Shown piece after piece: positions 34,149 to 43,160 of a DNA stretch of 64,000 bases; the first letter of the stretch is position 1; every line of letters begins with the position of its first letter. Location of the stretch: assembly GCF_021390495.1 (NCBI RefSeq), contig NZ_JAJEJP010000001.1, positions 310,001 to 374,000 of the forward strand, in the 5' to 3' direction. Origin of the DNA: Paraburkholderia sp. ZP32-5 (GTDB lineage Bacteria; Pseudomonadota; Gammaproteobacteria; Burkholderiales; Burkholderiaceae). The notes beneath the pieces were generated by a model. The model was not told the origin of the DNA, searched no databases, and saw only the letters and a list, made by a program, of their open reading frames with translations. A program made the position numbers and the translations under genes.

Positions 34149-35414
34149 ATGCCGCGATTGAAATCCGTTGAATCTGCAACCTGGTGCGAACACGCGCCGC
34201 ATGGGAGCGTAAGTGCGAAACCGTGCGTGAGCGTCGCGGCTGCGCGCGGTCCGCTCGCGCGAATCGCACGCCGCGCCGCCACGCTATGCGCGGCGCTCGC
34301 CTGCGCGCTGCCGTTGACGTCGTTCGCGCAGGTCAAGGTCGGCCTCGTGTTGTCGCTGACCGGCCCGGCCGCGTCGCTCGGCATCCCCGCGCGCGATACG
34401 GTCGCGCTGCTGCCCAGGCAGATCGGCGGACAAAACGTCGAATACATCGTGCTCGACGATGCATCCGACACGACCAAGGCCGTGCAGGACACCAAGAAAC
34501 TGATTTCGGAAGATCGTGTCGACGCGATCGTCGGTTCGTCGATCACGCCGAATTCGCTCGCGATGATCGACATCGTCGCCGAGGGCGAAACGCCGATGAT
34601 CTCGCTCGCGTCGTCGGCGAAAATCATCGAGCCGGTCGACGCGAAACGCCGCTGGGTCTTCAAGACGCCGCAGACCGACGCGATGATGGCCTCGGCGATC
34701 GCGGAACATGCGAGCACGCACGGCGTGAAGACGATCGCCTTCATCGGCCAGGCCGACGCGCTCGGCGAGACCTTCTATGCCGAGGTCGCGAAGTTCGCGC
34801 AACTGCATCACATCGACGTGGTCGCGAGCGAACGCTTCAATCGCACCGATCCGAGCGTGACCGGCCAGGTGCTGAAGATTCTCGCGGCGCACCCGGATGC
34901 AGTGGTCGTCGGCGCGGCCGGCACGCCCGCCGCGCTGCCGCCGAAAACGCTGCGCGAGCGCGGCTACAAGGGCGTGATCTATCACAATCACGGCGTCGGC
35001 AATAACGACTTCCTGCGCGTGTGCGGCGCCGATTGCAACGGCACGTTCCTGCCCGCGAGCCCGGTGCTGGTGGCCGCGCAACTGCCGGCCGATCATCCGG
35101 CGAAGCGTCTCGCGCTCGATTACATCGCGCGCTTCGAGGCGCAGCATGGGCCGGGCAGCGTGTCGGCATTCGGTTCGTACACGTGGGATGCGGGCGCGCT
35201 GCTCAACCACGCGATTCCGATTGCGCTAAAGGCGGGTGCGCCAGGCACGCCGCAATTTCGCCGCGCGCTGCGCGATGCACTCGAAGCGACGCGCGGTCTC
35301 GCGGATACCAACGGCGTCGTCGATATGAGCGCGGCCGATCACCTCGGGCTCGATCAGCGCGCGCGCGTGATGGTCGAAATCAGCAACGGCAAGTGGGTTT
35401 ATCAGCCGCGCTGA
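34149..35414 (+). CDS. Branched-chain amino acid-type ABC transporter substrate-binding protein (LivK-like)
   Basis: The 421-residue product has a long N-terminal region ending in a signal peptide (about residues 39-60, IARRAATLCAALACALPLTSFAQ). The mature start VKVGLVLSLTGPAASLGIPARD is the classic LivJ/LivK opening. VDAIVGSSITPNSLAMIDI, FKTPQTDAMMASAIAEH and FGSYTWDAGALLNHAI support the family, whose members bind amino acids, amides or aromatic acids. AGGAGACAGACAAG precedes the ATG. The signal peptide is preceded by about 38 extra residues, so the real start could be downstream. No permease genes are adjacent; an enoyl-CoA hydratase gene follows 56 bases downstream. Confidence 0.9.
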   Translation: MPRLKSVESATWCEHAPHGSVSAKPCVSVAAARGPLARIARRAATLCAALACALPLTSFAQVKVGLVLSLTGPAASLGIPARDTVALLPRQIGGQNVEYIVLDDASDTTKAVQDTKKLISEDRVDAIVGSSITPNSLAMIDIVAEGETPMISLASSAKIIEPVDAKRRWVFKTPQTDAMMASAIAEHASTHGVKTIAFIGQADALGETFYAEVAKFAQLHHIDVVASERFNRTDPSVTGQVLKILAAHPDAVVVGAAGTPAALPPKTLRERGYKGVIYHNHGVGNNDFLRVCGADCNGTFLPASPVLVAAQLPADHPAKRLALDYIARFEAQHGPGSVSAFGSYTWDAGALLNHAIPIALKAGAPGTPQFRRALRDALEATRGLADTNGVVDMSAADHLGLDQRARVMVEISNGKWVYQPR

Positions 35415-35470
35415 CATCGTGACGGCGACGCGTCGATCCGCTCGACACAGCATTCTGGAGGTTGTTCATC

Positions 35471-36373
35471 ATGTCCGAGTCACCGCAAAGTCACGACGCC
35501 GGCAATACGCGTGACACGTACTACGCGCACTATCGCTCGCTGCGCGTAGAGCGCCATCCGCATGGCGTGCTCGAAGTCGTGATGAGCGGCGAGGGCGCGA
35601 ATAAAAGCGGGCTCGCCACCGCGAACGCGCGGATGCATTACGAACTCGCGGAAATCTGGCGCGACATCGACCGCGATCCGGATACGCGCGTCGCGATCAT
35701 TCGCGGCGAGGGCAAGGGCTTTTCGGCGGGCGGCGATCTGCAACTGGTCGAAGACATGGCGAACGATTTCGACGTGCGCGCGCGGGTCTGGCGCGAGGCG
35801 CGCGACCTCGTCTATAACGTGATCAACTGCGGCAAGCCGATCGTGTCGGCGATGCACGGTCCGGCGGTCGGCGCGGGACTGGTCGCCGGTCTGCTCGCCG
35901 ATATCTCGATCGCGGCGAAGACGGCGCGCATCATCGACGGCCACACGCGGCTCGGCGTTGCCGCCGGCGATCATGCGGCGATCGTCTGGCCGTTGCTATG
36001 CGGGATGGCGAAGGCGAAGTACTACCTGCTGCTGTGCGAGCCGGTGAGCGGCGAGGAGGCCGAGCGTATCGGGCTCGTGTCGCTCGCCGTCGACGAAACC
36101 GAGCTGCTGCCTAAGGCGTTCGAAGTTGCGCGCAAACTCGCCGACGGTTCGCAGACGGCGATCCGTTGGACCAAGTACGCGTTGAACAACTGGCTGCGCA
36201 CGGCGGGACCCGCGTTCGATGCGTCGCTTGCGCTCGAATTCATGGGGTTTGCCGGACCCGATGTGCGCGAGGGACTGAGTTCGTTGCGCGAGCGGCGCGC
36301 GCCGGATTTCGGCGGCGGCGATCCGTGGCGGCAACCGCATGATGGCGATGGCGCGCAGCACGGCGAAAGCTAG
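35471..36373 (+). CDS. Enoyl-CoA hydratase/isomerase family protein
   Basis: The 300-residue crotonase-fold product has the oxyanion-hole motifs [17 protein letters not shown] and [22 protein letters not shown] variable C-terminal part (about 250-300) ends in a Gly/Asp/His-rich tail. The position of the second catalytic glutamate is taken by aspartate/histidine-rich sequence ([15 protein letters not shown]), so hydratase activity is less sure than membership of the family. GGAGG lies nine bases before the ATG at 35471; a TTG nine bases upstream is less suitable. Probably cotranscribed with the preceding binding protein. Confidence 0.9.
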   Translation: MSESPQSHDAGNTRDTYYAHYRSLRVERHPHGVLEVVMSGEGANKSGLATANARMHYELAEIWRDIDRDPDTRVAIIRGEGKGFSAGGDLQLVEDMANDFDVRARVWREARDLVYNVINCGKPIVSAMHGPAVGAGLVAGLLADISIAAKTARIIDGHTRLGVAAGDHAAIVWPLLCGMAKAKYYLLLCEPVSGEEAERIGLVSLAVDETELLPKAFEVARKLADGSQTAIRWTKYALNNWLRTAGPAFDASLALEFMGFAGPDVREGLSSLRERRAPDFGGGDPWRQPHDGDGAQHGES

Positions 36374-36513
36374 AGAAGAAGTCCGAGCGCGGTCGTCGAT
36401 TACGCTCAACGACGCGTCTTGATCACGCTTTGCGCACGGTATCATCGAATCAATGCGCGCGGCCCGTGCCGCGCGGCATCTCGCGACATCTCATTACGCA
36501 CTGAGGCGACAGC

Positions 36514-37284
36514 ATGACCGACACGACTGACTCCACGCCGCCTTTTCCCGGCTTTCCAGGTTTTCCGCCCGCTGAAATGCTCGATCGCATGTGGGGCATG
36601 ATGCGGCTCTCGCCGTTCGGCTCGGTGCTCACCGGCGCGCAGCCGGGTAGCGGCGCGGCGCCGTCGCTATCGATGATGTCCGACATGATGGCGCCGCTCA
36701 CCAACGTTGAGGAACTCGACAAGCGCATCACCGATATGCGCGCGGTCGAGCAGTGGCTGAAGCTGAACCTGAGCATGCTGCAATCGGCGATCCAGGCGCT
36801 CGAAGTGCAGCGCGCGACGCTCGCGACACTGCGCGCGTTCGGCGCGTTCGCGCAGTCGTCGATGGCGCAGCCGGCCGCGGCCGCGTCGAACCCGGCGCCG
36901 GGTCCCGCGCCCGCGCCGAGTTGGGCGAAGCCGGCCGAACCGGCGGCTGCCGCTGAAAGCGCGGCTGCGGCCGACGCTGGGGAAGAGCCCGCAGCCGCCG
37001 CGCCGTCGTTCGATGCATCCGCATGGTGGAATCTGCTGCAATCGCAGTTCAATCAGATTGCCCAGTTCGCGATGACGCAGCCGTCTGTCGCGGTCGCGGC
37101 GGCAGGGGGCGGCACGCAGGGCACGACCGCACCGGCGGGCGCCGCCGACACGCCGGATCCGGCCCCGGCTGCTCAGGGCGCGAAGCCCGCGACCAAACGG
37201 CCGGCCGCGAAGCGCGCGTCGACATCGACGAAGCGCGCGGCTGGCGATGGCACGGGCACCGGAGCGGCGAAGAAATCGTCCTGA
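36514..37284 (+). CDS. phaM: PHB-granule-associated protein PhaM
   Basis: The 256-residue product matches the PhaM pattern. Its N-terminal domain has GFPGFPPAEMLDRMWGMMRLSPFG, then the helical NVEELDKRITDMRAVEQWLKLNLSMLQSAIQALEVQRATLATL. A long Ala/Pro-rich linker follows, then a second conserved WWNLLQSQFNQIAQ helix and a basic C-terminus (KPATKRPAAKRASTSTKRAAG) suited to DNA binding. PhaM activates PHB synthase and ties storage granules to the nucleoid. GAGG precedes the ATG. It stands alone. Confidence 0.88.
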   Translation: MTDTTDSTPPFPGFPGFPPAEMLDRMWGMMRLSPFGSVLTGAQPGSGAAPSLSMMSDMMAPLTNVEELDKRITDMRAVEQWLKLNLSMLQSAIQALEVQRATLATLRAFGAFAQSSMAQPAAAASNPAPGPAPAPSWAKPAEPAAAAESAAAADAGEEPAAAAPSFDASAWWNLLQSQFNQIAQFAMTQPSVAVAAAGGGTQGTTAPAGAADTPDPAPAAQGAKPATKRPAAKRASTSTKRAAGDGTGTGAAKKSS

Positions 37285-37969
37285 GCGCAAAAGTGACGAG
37301 ATAGGCTGGCCAGAGGTGGCCACGGTAACTGTGCGTGCGGGCCAACACGGGGCGGGGGCGCATCATACCGGGCGTAGCGCCCCGCGCGTGGCGATGAGCC
37401 CGCAGACGTTGAAGATGCGCGGCCACCCCACGATAAACAAACGCGCGCTGCATGGGAGCGCTAATCAACCTTGCTGTTCCGCTTTCGCTGGCGATGCCGG
37501 TCACCGCGGCACGGTTCGCGCCAATCGAGCGTTTATTGAGAGAAGTCAATCCCACAGCGCGATTGCGCGGTTTCCGTCACAGGTTCTGTCAAGTCCGCGT
37601 GCTATCATCGTGTAAGCTTGATAAGACTTTGGGGCGCGCGCTGAAAAGAACCAATTCCGCCGCCCTTGCGTCATTTGCCGCCGGCACTCCCGTGCAGAGC
37701 TGGACGGTTTCAACACAGACTGGTTCGACCTCAGGCAAAGGGTATTCCCAATGTCCCTCACCCATGGTTGGCCGCGCAGCGCCTGATTCACGCTTCAGGC
37801 ACCTGCGCAATCGCCCGGACTTCTTTGCTGCCCGATGCATTTGGGCGGTTGATTAACGCGTAAAATTGAATGCTTGGCCGATAAACGGCACGTCCGTTCG
37901 TCGCAGGTAAAAACGGCTACACGTAGCAGCAACAGACACACACAGTATGCGCAGACCAGGGGTGGGACA
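37285..37969. other. Large intergenic region before the ferritin-like gene
   Basis: The 685 bases contain no frame with a recognisable family; the longest (134 codons, 37452-37856) has an unnatural amino-acid mix. GC falls and rises unevenly, and there are several promoter-like boxes, including TATCAT near 37611 and TAAAAT at 37861-37866. The last could drive the ferritin-like gene. A small RNA is possible but not demonstrated. Confidence 0.4.
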
Positions 37970-38848
37970 ATGAACACCATGCTTTATCCGGAACTTTATA
38001 AATCGCTCGAATCCGTTCGATGGGACATGGAGAAGGACATTCCCTGGGACAAATTCGATGCGTCGCTGCTGACCGACGAGCAGGCCGCGACGATCAAGAT
38101 GAACGCGATCACCGAATGGTCGGCGTTGCCCGCCACGGAAATGTTTCTGCGTGACAATCATCACGACAGCGATTTTTCCGCGTTCATGAGCGTATGGTTC
38201 TTCGAAGAGCAGAAACACTCGCTGGTGCTGATGGAATACCTGCGCCGCTTCAAGCCGGAACTGTGCCCGACCGAAGAGGAACTGCACGCGGTGCGCTTCG
38301 AATTCGATCCGGCGCCGCCGCTCGAAACGCTGATGCTGCACTTCTGCGGCGAAATCCGCCTCAATCACTGGTACCGCCGTGCCGCCGAATGGCACACCGA
38401 GCCGGTCATCAAGCACATTTACGAAACCATTTCGCGCGACGAAGCACGTCATGGCGGCGCGTATCTGCGCTACATGAAGAAGGCGATGACGCAGACCGGC
38501 GACATCGCGCGTGCCGCGTTCGCAAAGATCGGCGTGCTGATGGCTTCGGCGCGCCGCACCGAAAAGCCGCTGCACCCCACCAACCTGCACGTGAACCAGG
38601 CGCTGTTCCCGCGCGACACGATCCAGTCGCGTCTGCCAGATCCGGAATGGCTCGAGCGCTGGCTCGACGAGCAGATCCGTTTCGACGACGGCTGGGAAAA
38701 GAAGGTCGTCGAGCGCATTCTGCACAACCTGTCGCTGCTGTTCGAGCGCACGTTCAACACCGCGCAGGAGCTGAACCGCTATCGCAAGGAAGTGGTCGCG
38801 CGCCTGCAGGCCGCCGATCAGAATCCGGCGCAGCAGCAACCGGCGTGA
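37970..38848 (+). CDS. Ferritin-like diiron protein
   Basis: The 292-residue, mostly helical product carries diiron ligand motifs in order: WFFEEQKHSLVL (E-x2-H), EIRLNHWYRRAAEW and ETISRDEARHGGAYL (D/E-x2-H). The spacing is that of ferritin-like or acyl-ACP-desaturase-like proteins (four-helix bundle). No membrane segment or signal peptide. The reaction is unknown; a hydroxylase, desaturase or oxidase role is possible. The ATG at 37970 follows AGGGG by seven bases; an upstream in-frame start has no support. It ends with a terminator at 38973-39007. Confidence 0.85.
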   Translation: MNTMLYPELYKSLESVRWDMEKDIPWDKFDASLLTDEQAATIKMNAITEWSALPATEMFLRDNHHDSDFSAFMSVWFFEEQKHSLVLMEYLRRFKPELCPTEEELHAVRFEFDPAPPLETLMLHFCGEIRLNHWYRRAAEWHTEPVIKHIYETISRDEARHGGAYLRYMKKAMTQTGDIARAAFAKIGVLMASARRTEKPLHPTNLHVNQALFPRDTIQSRLPDPEWLERWLDEQIRFDDGWEKKVVERILHNLSLLFERTFNTAQELNRYRKEVVARLQAADQNPAQQQPA

Positions 38849-38972
38849 TCGGGTAGATGCCGCGTTGACGTCGGCATCGCGATCCCCGCCGGCGCCGCGA
38901 TCCGGGTTCGCACGGTGGGCGTGATTCCCTCTTCACAGTAAGCCGATTCAGCGGTTTCATGACAGATTCAAG

Positions 38973-39007
38973 ACGGTCCGGCAGGCGCGAGCTTGCCGGA
39001 CCGTTTT
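38973..39007 (+). terminator. Terminator of the ferritin-like gene
   Basis: An 11-bp stem ACGGTCCGGCA/TGCCGGACCGT extended inside the loop is followed by TTTT. It lies 124 bases after the stop and 75 before rfaE2. Confidence 0.85.
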
Positions 39008-39058
39008 GCTTGATTGTGCTCGACGCCGCCGACCCTGTATCGTGACGGCAATCTTTTC

Positions 39059-39070
39059 CTCTCTCTCTCT
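39059..39070. repeat. CT dinucleotide repeat (six units) in the rfaE2 leader
   Basis: Six consecutive CT units lie 12-23 bases upstream of the rfaE2 start, where a purine-rich ribosome site would be expected but is missing. Confidence 0.85.
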
Positions 39071-39081
39071 ACGATTCCGCG

Positions 39082-39564
39082 ATGGCCGCTATTTTTGAAC
39101 GCAAGATTCTGACGCGCGACGACCTGGTGAAACTGCGTCCTTCGCTGCGCGCGCCGGTCGTGTTCACGAACGGGGTATTCGATATCCTGCATCGCGGGCA
39201 CGTGACCTATCTCGCCGATGCGAAGGCGCTGGGCGCCTGTCTGATCGTCGGTGTGAACAGCGACGCGTCGGTGCGTATGCTCGGCAAAGGCGACGACCGG
39301 CCGATCAACACCGAAGCCGACCGGATGGCCCTGCTTGCGGCACTCGAAAGCGTCGACTATGTGGTCGGTTTCGGCGAGAAAACGCCGGTCGATCTGATTG
39401 CGGCGCTGCGGCCGGACGTGCTCGTGAAGGGCGGCGATTACGACATGGATGCGTTGCCGGAGTCGGCGCTCGTGCGCGGCTGGGGCGGCAAGGCGCTGGC
39501 TATCGCGTTCGAGCACGATCGCTCGACGACCGCGCTGTTGAAGAAGGTGCGCAGCCAGGAATGA
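39082..39564 (+). CDS. rfaE2: D-glycero-beta-D-manno-heptose 1-phosphate adenylyltransferase
   Basis: The 160-residue cytidylyltransferase-fold enzyme has the nucleotide motif HRGH (37-40) in FDILHRGHVTYL and VGVNSDASVRMLGKG, ending in FEHDRSTTALLKKV. It makes ADP-heptose for lipopolysaccharide core. It corresponds to the C-terminal half of E. coli HldE; here it is a separate gene, as in other beta-proteobacteria. There is no Shine-Dalgarno sequence, only a CT repeat before the ATG. Confidence 0.95.
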   Translation: MAAIFERKILTRDDLVKLRPSLRAPVVFTNGVFDILHRGHVTYLADAKALGACLIVGVNSDASVRMLGKGDDRPINTEADRMALLAALESVDYVVGFGEKTPVDLIAALRPDVLVKGGDYDMDALPESALVRGWGGKALAIAFEHDRSTTALLKKVRSQE

Positions 39565-39667
39565 CGGGTGGATCGCGGTGGCGGGCGGAGCGGGACTGCC
39601 GCGAATTTGACGCCGCCGCGAATACAGCGCCGCCGCGGGCATTCACATCGCCGGTTGCCCGGCCTTG

Positions 39668-39907
39668 CTACTGCGGCAGTTCGGAGGTCGAAATCGGCGC
39701 GGTCGGTGCGGGTCCGCCGACCACTGCCTGATCGGCTGCATCGGCGGCGCTGACCGGACGTACCTTCAGCCAATCCGGATGAATCTGGCGATTCAGATGA
39801 GCCGGGTCGCGTCCGGCGGCGACAGGCACCGGGCCGAACGCGCCGCGCAACGCGACGAAAGCGAGCACGTTGGCGAGAATTAGAATGGCGATCGGCCAGC
39901 GAAGCAT
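39668..39907 (-). CDS. Small membrane-anchored protein of unknown function
   Basis: The 79-residue product has an N-terminal membrane helix or uncleaved signal (LRWPIAILILANVLAFVALRG) and a Pro/Ala-rich periplasmic part. It may be the shortened form of the SPOR-type proteins often found after birA-coaX, but no SPOR motif remains. The ATG at 39907 was chosen because it starts the helix; a TTG five codons earlier is possible. Third gene of the birA-coaX group, 177 bases after coaX. Confidence 0.6.
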   Translation of the reverse strand: MLRWPIAILILANVLAFVALRGAFGPVPVAAGRDPAHLNRQIHPDWLKVRPVSAADAADQAVVGGPAPTAPISTSELPQ

Positions 39908-40084
39908 TATCGATTGTTCCAATCCAGAAGCAGGTTGACGCGGGATCGAGGGGATTGAGCTTGCCGCGTCGACATCCGCCAGGGGGCTCGACGTCGAGGC
40001 ATCGATCCCAAAGCGCCTCGCCGCGACCGCTCACCGACGCCACGTCAGATGCGTGTCACGCCCCCGCGGCGGCCATTCCATCGA

Positions 40085-40987
40085 TCAGCCGCCGGATCGC
40101 GCACCCCGTTGCGCCATATCGTCAGCGGCAATCAGCGCGAGCCCCGACAGCACCAGCGAATCGTGGCGAGTATGCGGTACTTTGAGCGCGCTTGCCACCT
40201 CGTCGACGGCACCGCCGCTAACGACCAGCCGCACCGGCACCCGCCATTCGTCCTGCAGATCGCGCCACATCCGCTCGATCAGTCCCGCCTGCGCGAGCGT
40301 GCAGCCCGCCGACAGCGAATGCGGCGTATCGGTCGCGAAGAACGGGCCGCTTCGGCCTGTGCCGGCGGTATCGCCACCGGCCGAAGCGCTGGCGTCGAGC
40401 AGACCGCGCGCGCGGGCAGCGTCGAGTGTCGGCAACTGCGCGGTGTGCTCGCCGAGCGAGCGCATCATCAGCGTCCAGCCCGGCGCGATCAGCCCGCCGA
40501 TGAAGGTGCCGTCCGCGCGCAACGCCTCGAGCGTCGTCGCTGTGCCGAACGTCGCCAGTAGCAGATGCTCGCCGGGAAACGCCGCATGCGCGCCGATCAT
40601 GCCCGCCCAGCGGTCGCTGCCGAGCGAGTGCGGCACCGCGTAGCAATTGGTGACGCCGCATTGGCGCTCGCTCGCGCGGATCGTCGTGAGCGGCAGTTCA
40701 GGCCACTGCGCGTGGACGAGCGCGGCGATGCGTGCCGCGACGTCCGCGCCCGCGACGTTGGAGACCCAGGCACCGCACGGCGCCGGCCAATTGGCCCAGC
40801 CGGGCTGCGCGCCTGGCTCGGAATCGGGCCGAGAATCGGACTGCAAACCCGACCGCCCCCCGGCCCGCGCAACCTCATCATGCGCCAACGCCCCAGCCGC
40901 CAACTGTCCACCACCCGGCTGCACCAGCGCCCATTTGATCCGGCTATTCCCCGCGTCGATCAGCAGATACGGCGCGTGCTGCGTCAT
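40085..40987 (-). CDS. coaX: Type III pantothenate kinase
   Basis: The 300-residue ASKHA-fold kinase phosphorylates pantothenate, the first step of CoA synthesis. [14 protein letters not shown] (phosphate loop), [24 protein letters not shown] and [15 protein letters not shown] are typical of CoaX. It is longer than most CoaX (about 250-260) owing to low-complexity insertions near residues 45-60 ([15 protein letters not shown]) and about 205-225. Its ATG overlaps the birA stop by four bases. Confidence 0.94.
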   Translation of the reverse strand: MTQHAPYLLIDAGNSRIKWALVQPGGGQLAAGALAHDEVARAGGRSGLQSDSRPDSEPGAQPGWANWPAPCGAWVSNVAGADVAARIAALVHAQWPELPLTTIRASERQCGVTNCYAVPHSLGSDRWAGMIGAHAAFPGEHLLLATFGTATTLEALRADGTFIGGLIAPGWTLMMRSLGEHTAQLPTLDAARARGLLDASASAGGDTAGTGRSGPFFATDTPHSLSAGCTLAQAGLIERMWRDLQDEWRVPVRLVVSGGAVDEVASALKVPHTRHDSLVLSGLALIAADDMAQRGARSGG

Positions 40988-41913
40988 GCGGCACCGTCGG
41001 CGAGGCGCAGCGACACATCGCCGGTCGCGATGCTCTGGCGTCCCCCGGCCGTATCCAGCAGCAACTGGCCTTGCTCGTCGACACCCGCCGCGATGCCGCG
41101 CGCGAGTTCGTTGCCCTGTTCGAGCAGCACGACTTCGCGGCCCGCATACGCGTGCACCGCGTTCCAGCGCGGCTGGAACGGCGCGAAGCCGTCGGCGCCG
41201 AAGCGCTGCAGCGCCGGTTCGAGCGCGTTCAGCTCGGCGGCGAGCGTATCGGTCAGATTCGCGTTCGGCAGCGCGCGCTGCAGCGCGGTCGGCACCGTAC
41301 CGCGCGCCTGCGGCGGCACGCCGGCGTTCAGCGCGCCGACCTTCGCCGCGAGTTCGTCCGCGCCCTTCACGTTGGTGCCGATGCCGATTACCACCGCGCT
41401 CGCGTACTCGGTGCTCCACGCGGTTTCGATCAGGATGCCGGCGAGCTTGTCGCCTTCGAGCAGCACGTCGTTCGGCCACTTCAGCGCGATCTGGCCGGGA
41501 CCGTCGACCGGCAGCGAGCGCAAGCCGTCGACCAGCGCGACGCCCACCGCGAGGCTCAAGCCCGCGAGCCCTTCGAGCGGCCGCGGCAGCACGCACGCCA
41601 CCGAAAACAGCAGCGCATTGCCCGGCTCCGCATACCACGGACGCCCGCGCCGGCCGCGCCCAGCGGTCTGCAGATACGCGACCCGCACGATCGGCCGCGG
41701 CAGCGCATTGGCTCTGCGCGGCAGCGCCTTCATATGGGTCATCAGGTCGGCGTTGGTCGAGCCGGTTTCCTCGACGATTTCGATCGGCCAGTCATGCGCA
41801 TGCGCGCCGAACAGCTTGACCGCGCGCTCGCGGTCGATGCGCCAGTCTTCCGCGGGCGCCGATTGGGCCGAGCGGGAGGCGGGCGAGGAGGGAGGAGTGC
41901 GGGAGGCGGTCAT
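40984..41913 (-). CDS. birA: Biotin-[acetyl-CoA-carboxylase] ligase, monofunctional
   Basis: The 309-residue product has the ligase core: ETGSTNADL, the biotinyl-AMP loop [16 protein letters not shown] with the substrate-contacting lysine region KLAGIL, and the C-terminal SH3-like domain ([13 protein letters not shown]). The N-terminus has no winged-helix DNA-binding domain, only a Ser/Pro-rich tail, so unlike E. coli BirA it should not repress bio genes. It biotinylates acetyl-CoA carboxylase and other carboxylases. First gene of birA-coaX. Confidence 0.95.
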   Translation of the reverse strand: MTASRTPPSSPASRSAQSAPAEDWRIDRERAVKLFGAHAHDWPIEIVEETGSTNADLMTHMKALPRRANALPRPIVRVAYLQTAGRGRRGRPWYAEPGNALLFSVACVLPRPLEGLAGLSLAVGVALVDGLRSLPVDGPGQIALKWPNDVLLEGDKLAGILIETAWSTEYASAVVIGIGTNVKGADELAAKVGALNAGVPPQARGTVPTALQRALPNANLTDTLAAELNALEPALQRFGADGFAPFQPRWNAVHAYAGREVVLLEQGNELARGIAAGVDEQGQLLLDTAGGRQSIATGDVSLRLADGAA

Positions 41914-41990
41914 GCTGTCTATTGTAGCGACAGCTCACTCGCCAGGGCTTCGTGTTTTGAGTGCGGACCATCGGCCGAGCCTTCGTTACA

Positions 41991-43160
41991 ATGGCCGCTA
42001 ATCCGATTACCAGATTCACGCGATCCTTGAACTACGACACCCCGCCCGGCCTTGAAGTCGCGGCCGGCAGCCAAGGCAAGATCGTCCGTCTCTCGGGCCA
42101 GTGGACGGCGCTCGCGCTCGCGCGCGATCGCGCCACCGGACACGTGATCCCGCAACTGCGTTCGCTGACCGGCGCGCAAGGCATCGGCGAGTGGGACCTG
42201 TCGCGCATCGACCGGATGGACCACGTCGGCGGCCAGGCGCTGTGGCGCGTGTGGGGCCGCAAGATGCCGCCCGGCACCGCGCTCACCGACACTCAGCGCG
42301 ACATCTTCGATCGCATCGCGATGCTCGACACCGTGCGCGAGAGCGCCGAACCGGTGCCGCGCTTCGATCCGTTCACGCGGCTCGGTCTGTCGATCTTCTC
42401 GTTCTTCGAGCATCTGTATGGCGGCGTCGCGATGCTCGGGCGCGTCGTGCTCGATCTGCTCGCGATCATCCGCAAACCCAAAATCACGCCGTGGACCGAA
42501 ATTTCCGCGAACGTCTACAACGCGGGCGCGCGCGCATTGCCGATCACCGCGCTGGTCGCGTTTCTGATCGGCATCGTGCTCAGCTATCTGTCCGCGCAGC
42601 AGCTGCGGATGTTCGGCGCGAACCAGTTCATCGTCAATATTCTCGGGCTCGCGGTAATCCGCGAGCTTGGCCCGGTGCTGTCGGCGATTCTGGTCGCGGG
42701 CCGCTCGGGCTCGGCGATCACCGCGCAGATCGGTGTGATGCGCGTGACCGAGGAACTCGACGCGATGCGCGTGATGGGCATTCCGCACGGCCTGCGGCTG
42801 ATCCTGCCGCGCGTGATCGCGCTCGCCGTCGCGATGCCGCTGCTGGTGATGTGGACCAACGTGATCGCGCTGACCGGCGGCGCGGTGGCCGCGAAGCTCG
42901 TGCTCAACATCGACATGAGTTTCTTCGCGCGGCAACTGCCGAGCGTCGTGCCGATCGCGAATCTGTGGATCGGCCTCGGCAAGGGCGCGGTGTTCGGCAT
43001 GCTGATCGCGATCGCCGGCTGTCATTTCGGCTTTCGCATCAAGGCCAATTCGCAGAGTCTCGGCGAAGGCACGACGACCTCGGTGGTGAGTTCGATCACG
43101 ATCGTGATTCTTGCGGACGCGGTGTTCGCGATGCTGTTCCAGAACGTGGGGCTCGGATGA
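41991..43160 (+). CDS. mlaE: MlaE-type lipid ABC transporter permease with N-terminal STAS-like domain
   Basis: The 389-residue product has an N-terminal STAS-like domain of about 100 residues (VRLSGQWTALALARDR, GEWDLSRIDRMDHVGGQALWRVWG). The MlaE/DUF140 permease follows, with about five to six membrane helices and the conserved IRELGPVLSAILVAGRSGSAITAQIGVMRVTEELDAM. It moves lipids between membranes with the ATPase and MCE protein encoded next. The STAS domain may replace the separate MlaB partner. The ATG at 41991 is inside a TACAAT -10-like box; if that box is real, translation would begin at the in-frame TTG at 42027. The end overlaps the next gene by four bases. Confidence 0.9.
   Translation: MAANPITRFTRSLNYDTPPGLEVAAGSQGKIVRLSGQWTALALARDRATGHVIPQLRSLTGAQGIGEWDLSRIDRMDHVGGQALWRVWGRKMPPGTALTDTQRDIFDRIAMLDTVRESAEPVPRFDPFTRLGLSIFSFFEHLYGGVAMLGRVVLDLLAIIRKPKITPWTEISANVYNAGARALPITALVAFLIGIVLSYLSAQQLRMFGANQFIVNILGLAVIRELGPVLSAILVAGRSGSAITAQIGVMRVTEELDAMRVMGIPHGLRLILPRVIALAVAMPLLVMWTNVIALTGGAVAAKLVLNIDMSFFARQLPSVVPIANLWIGLGKGAVFGMLIAIAGCHFGFRIKANSQSLGEGTTTSVVSSITIVILADAVFAMLFQNVGLG

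Noticed and set aside
37452..37856. A 134-codon plus-strand frame in the large gap
   Set aside because: No ribosome site, no motif and an amino-acid mix unlike real proteins of this genome.
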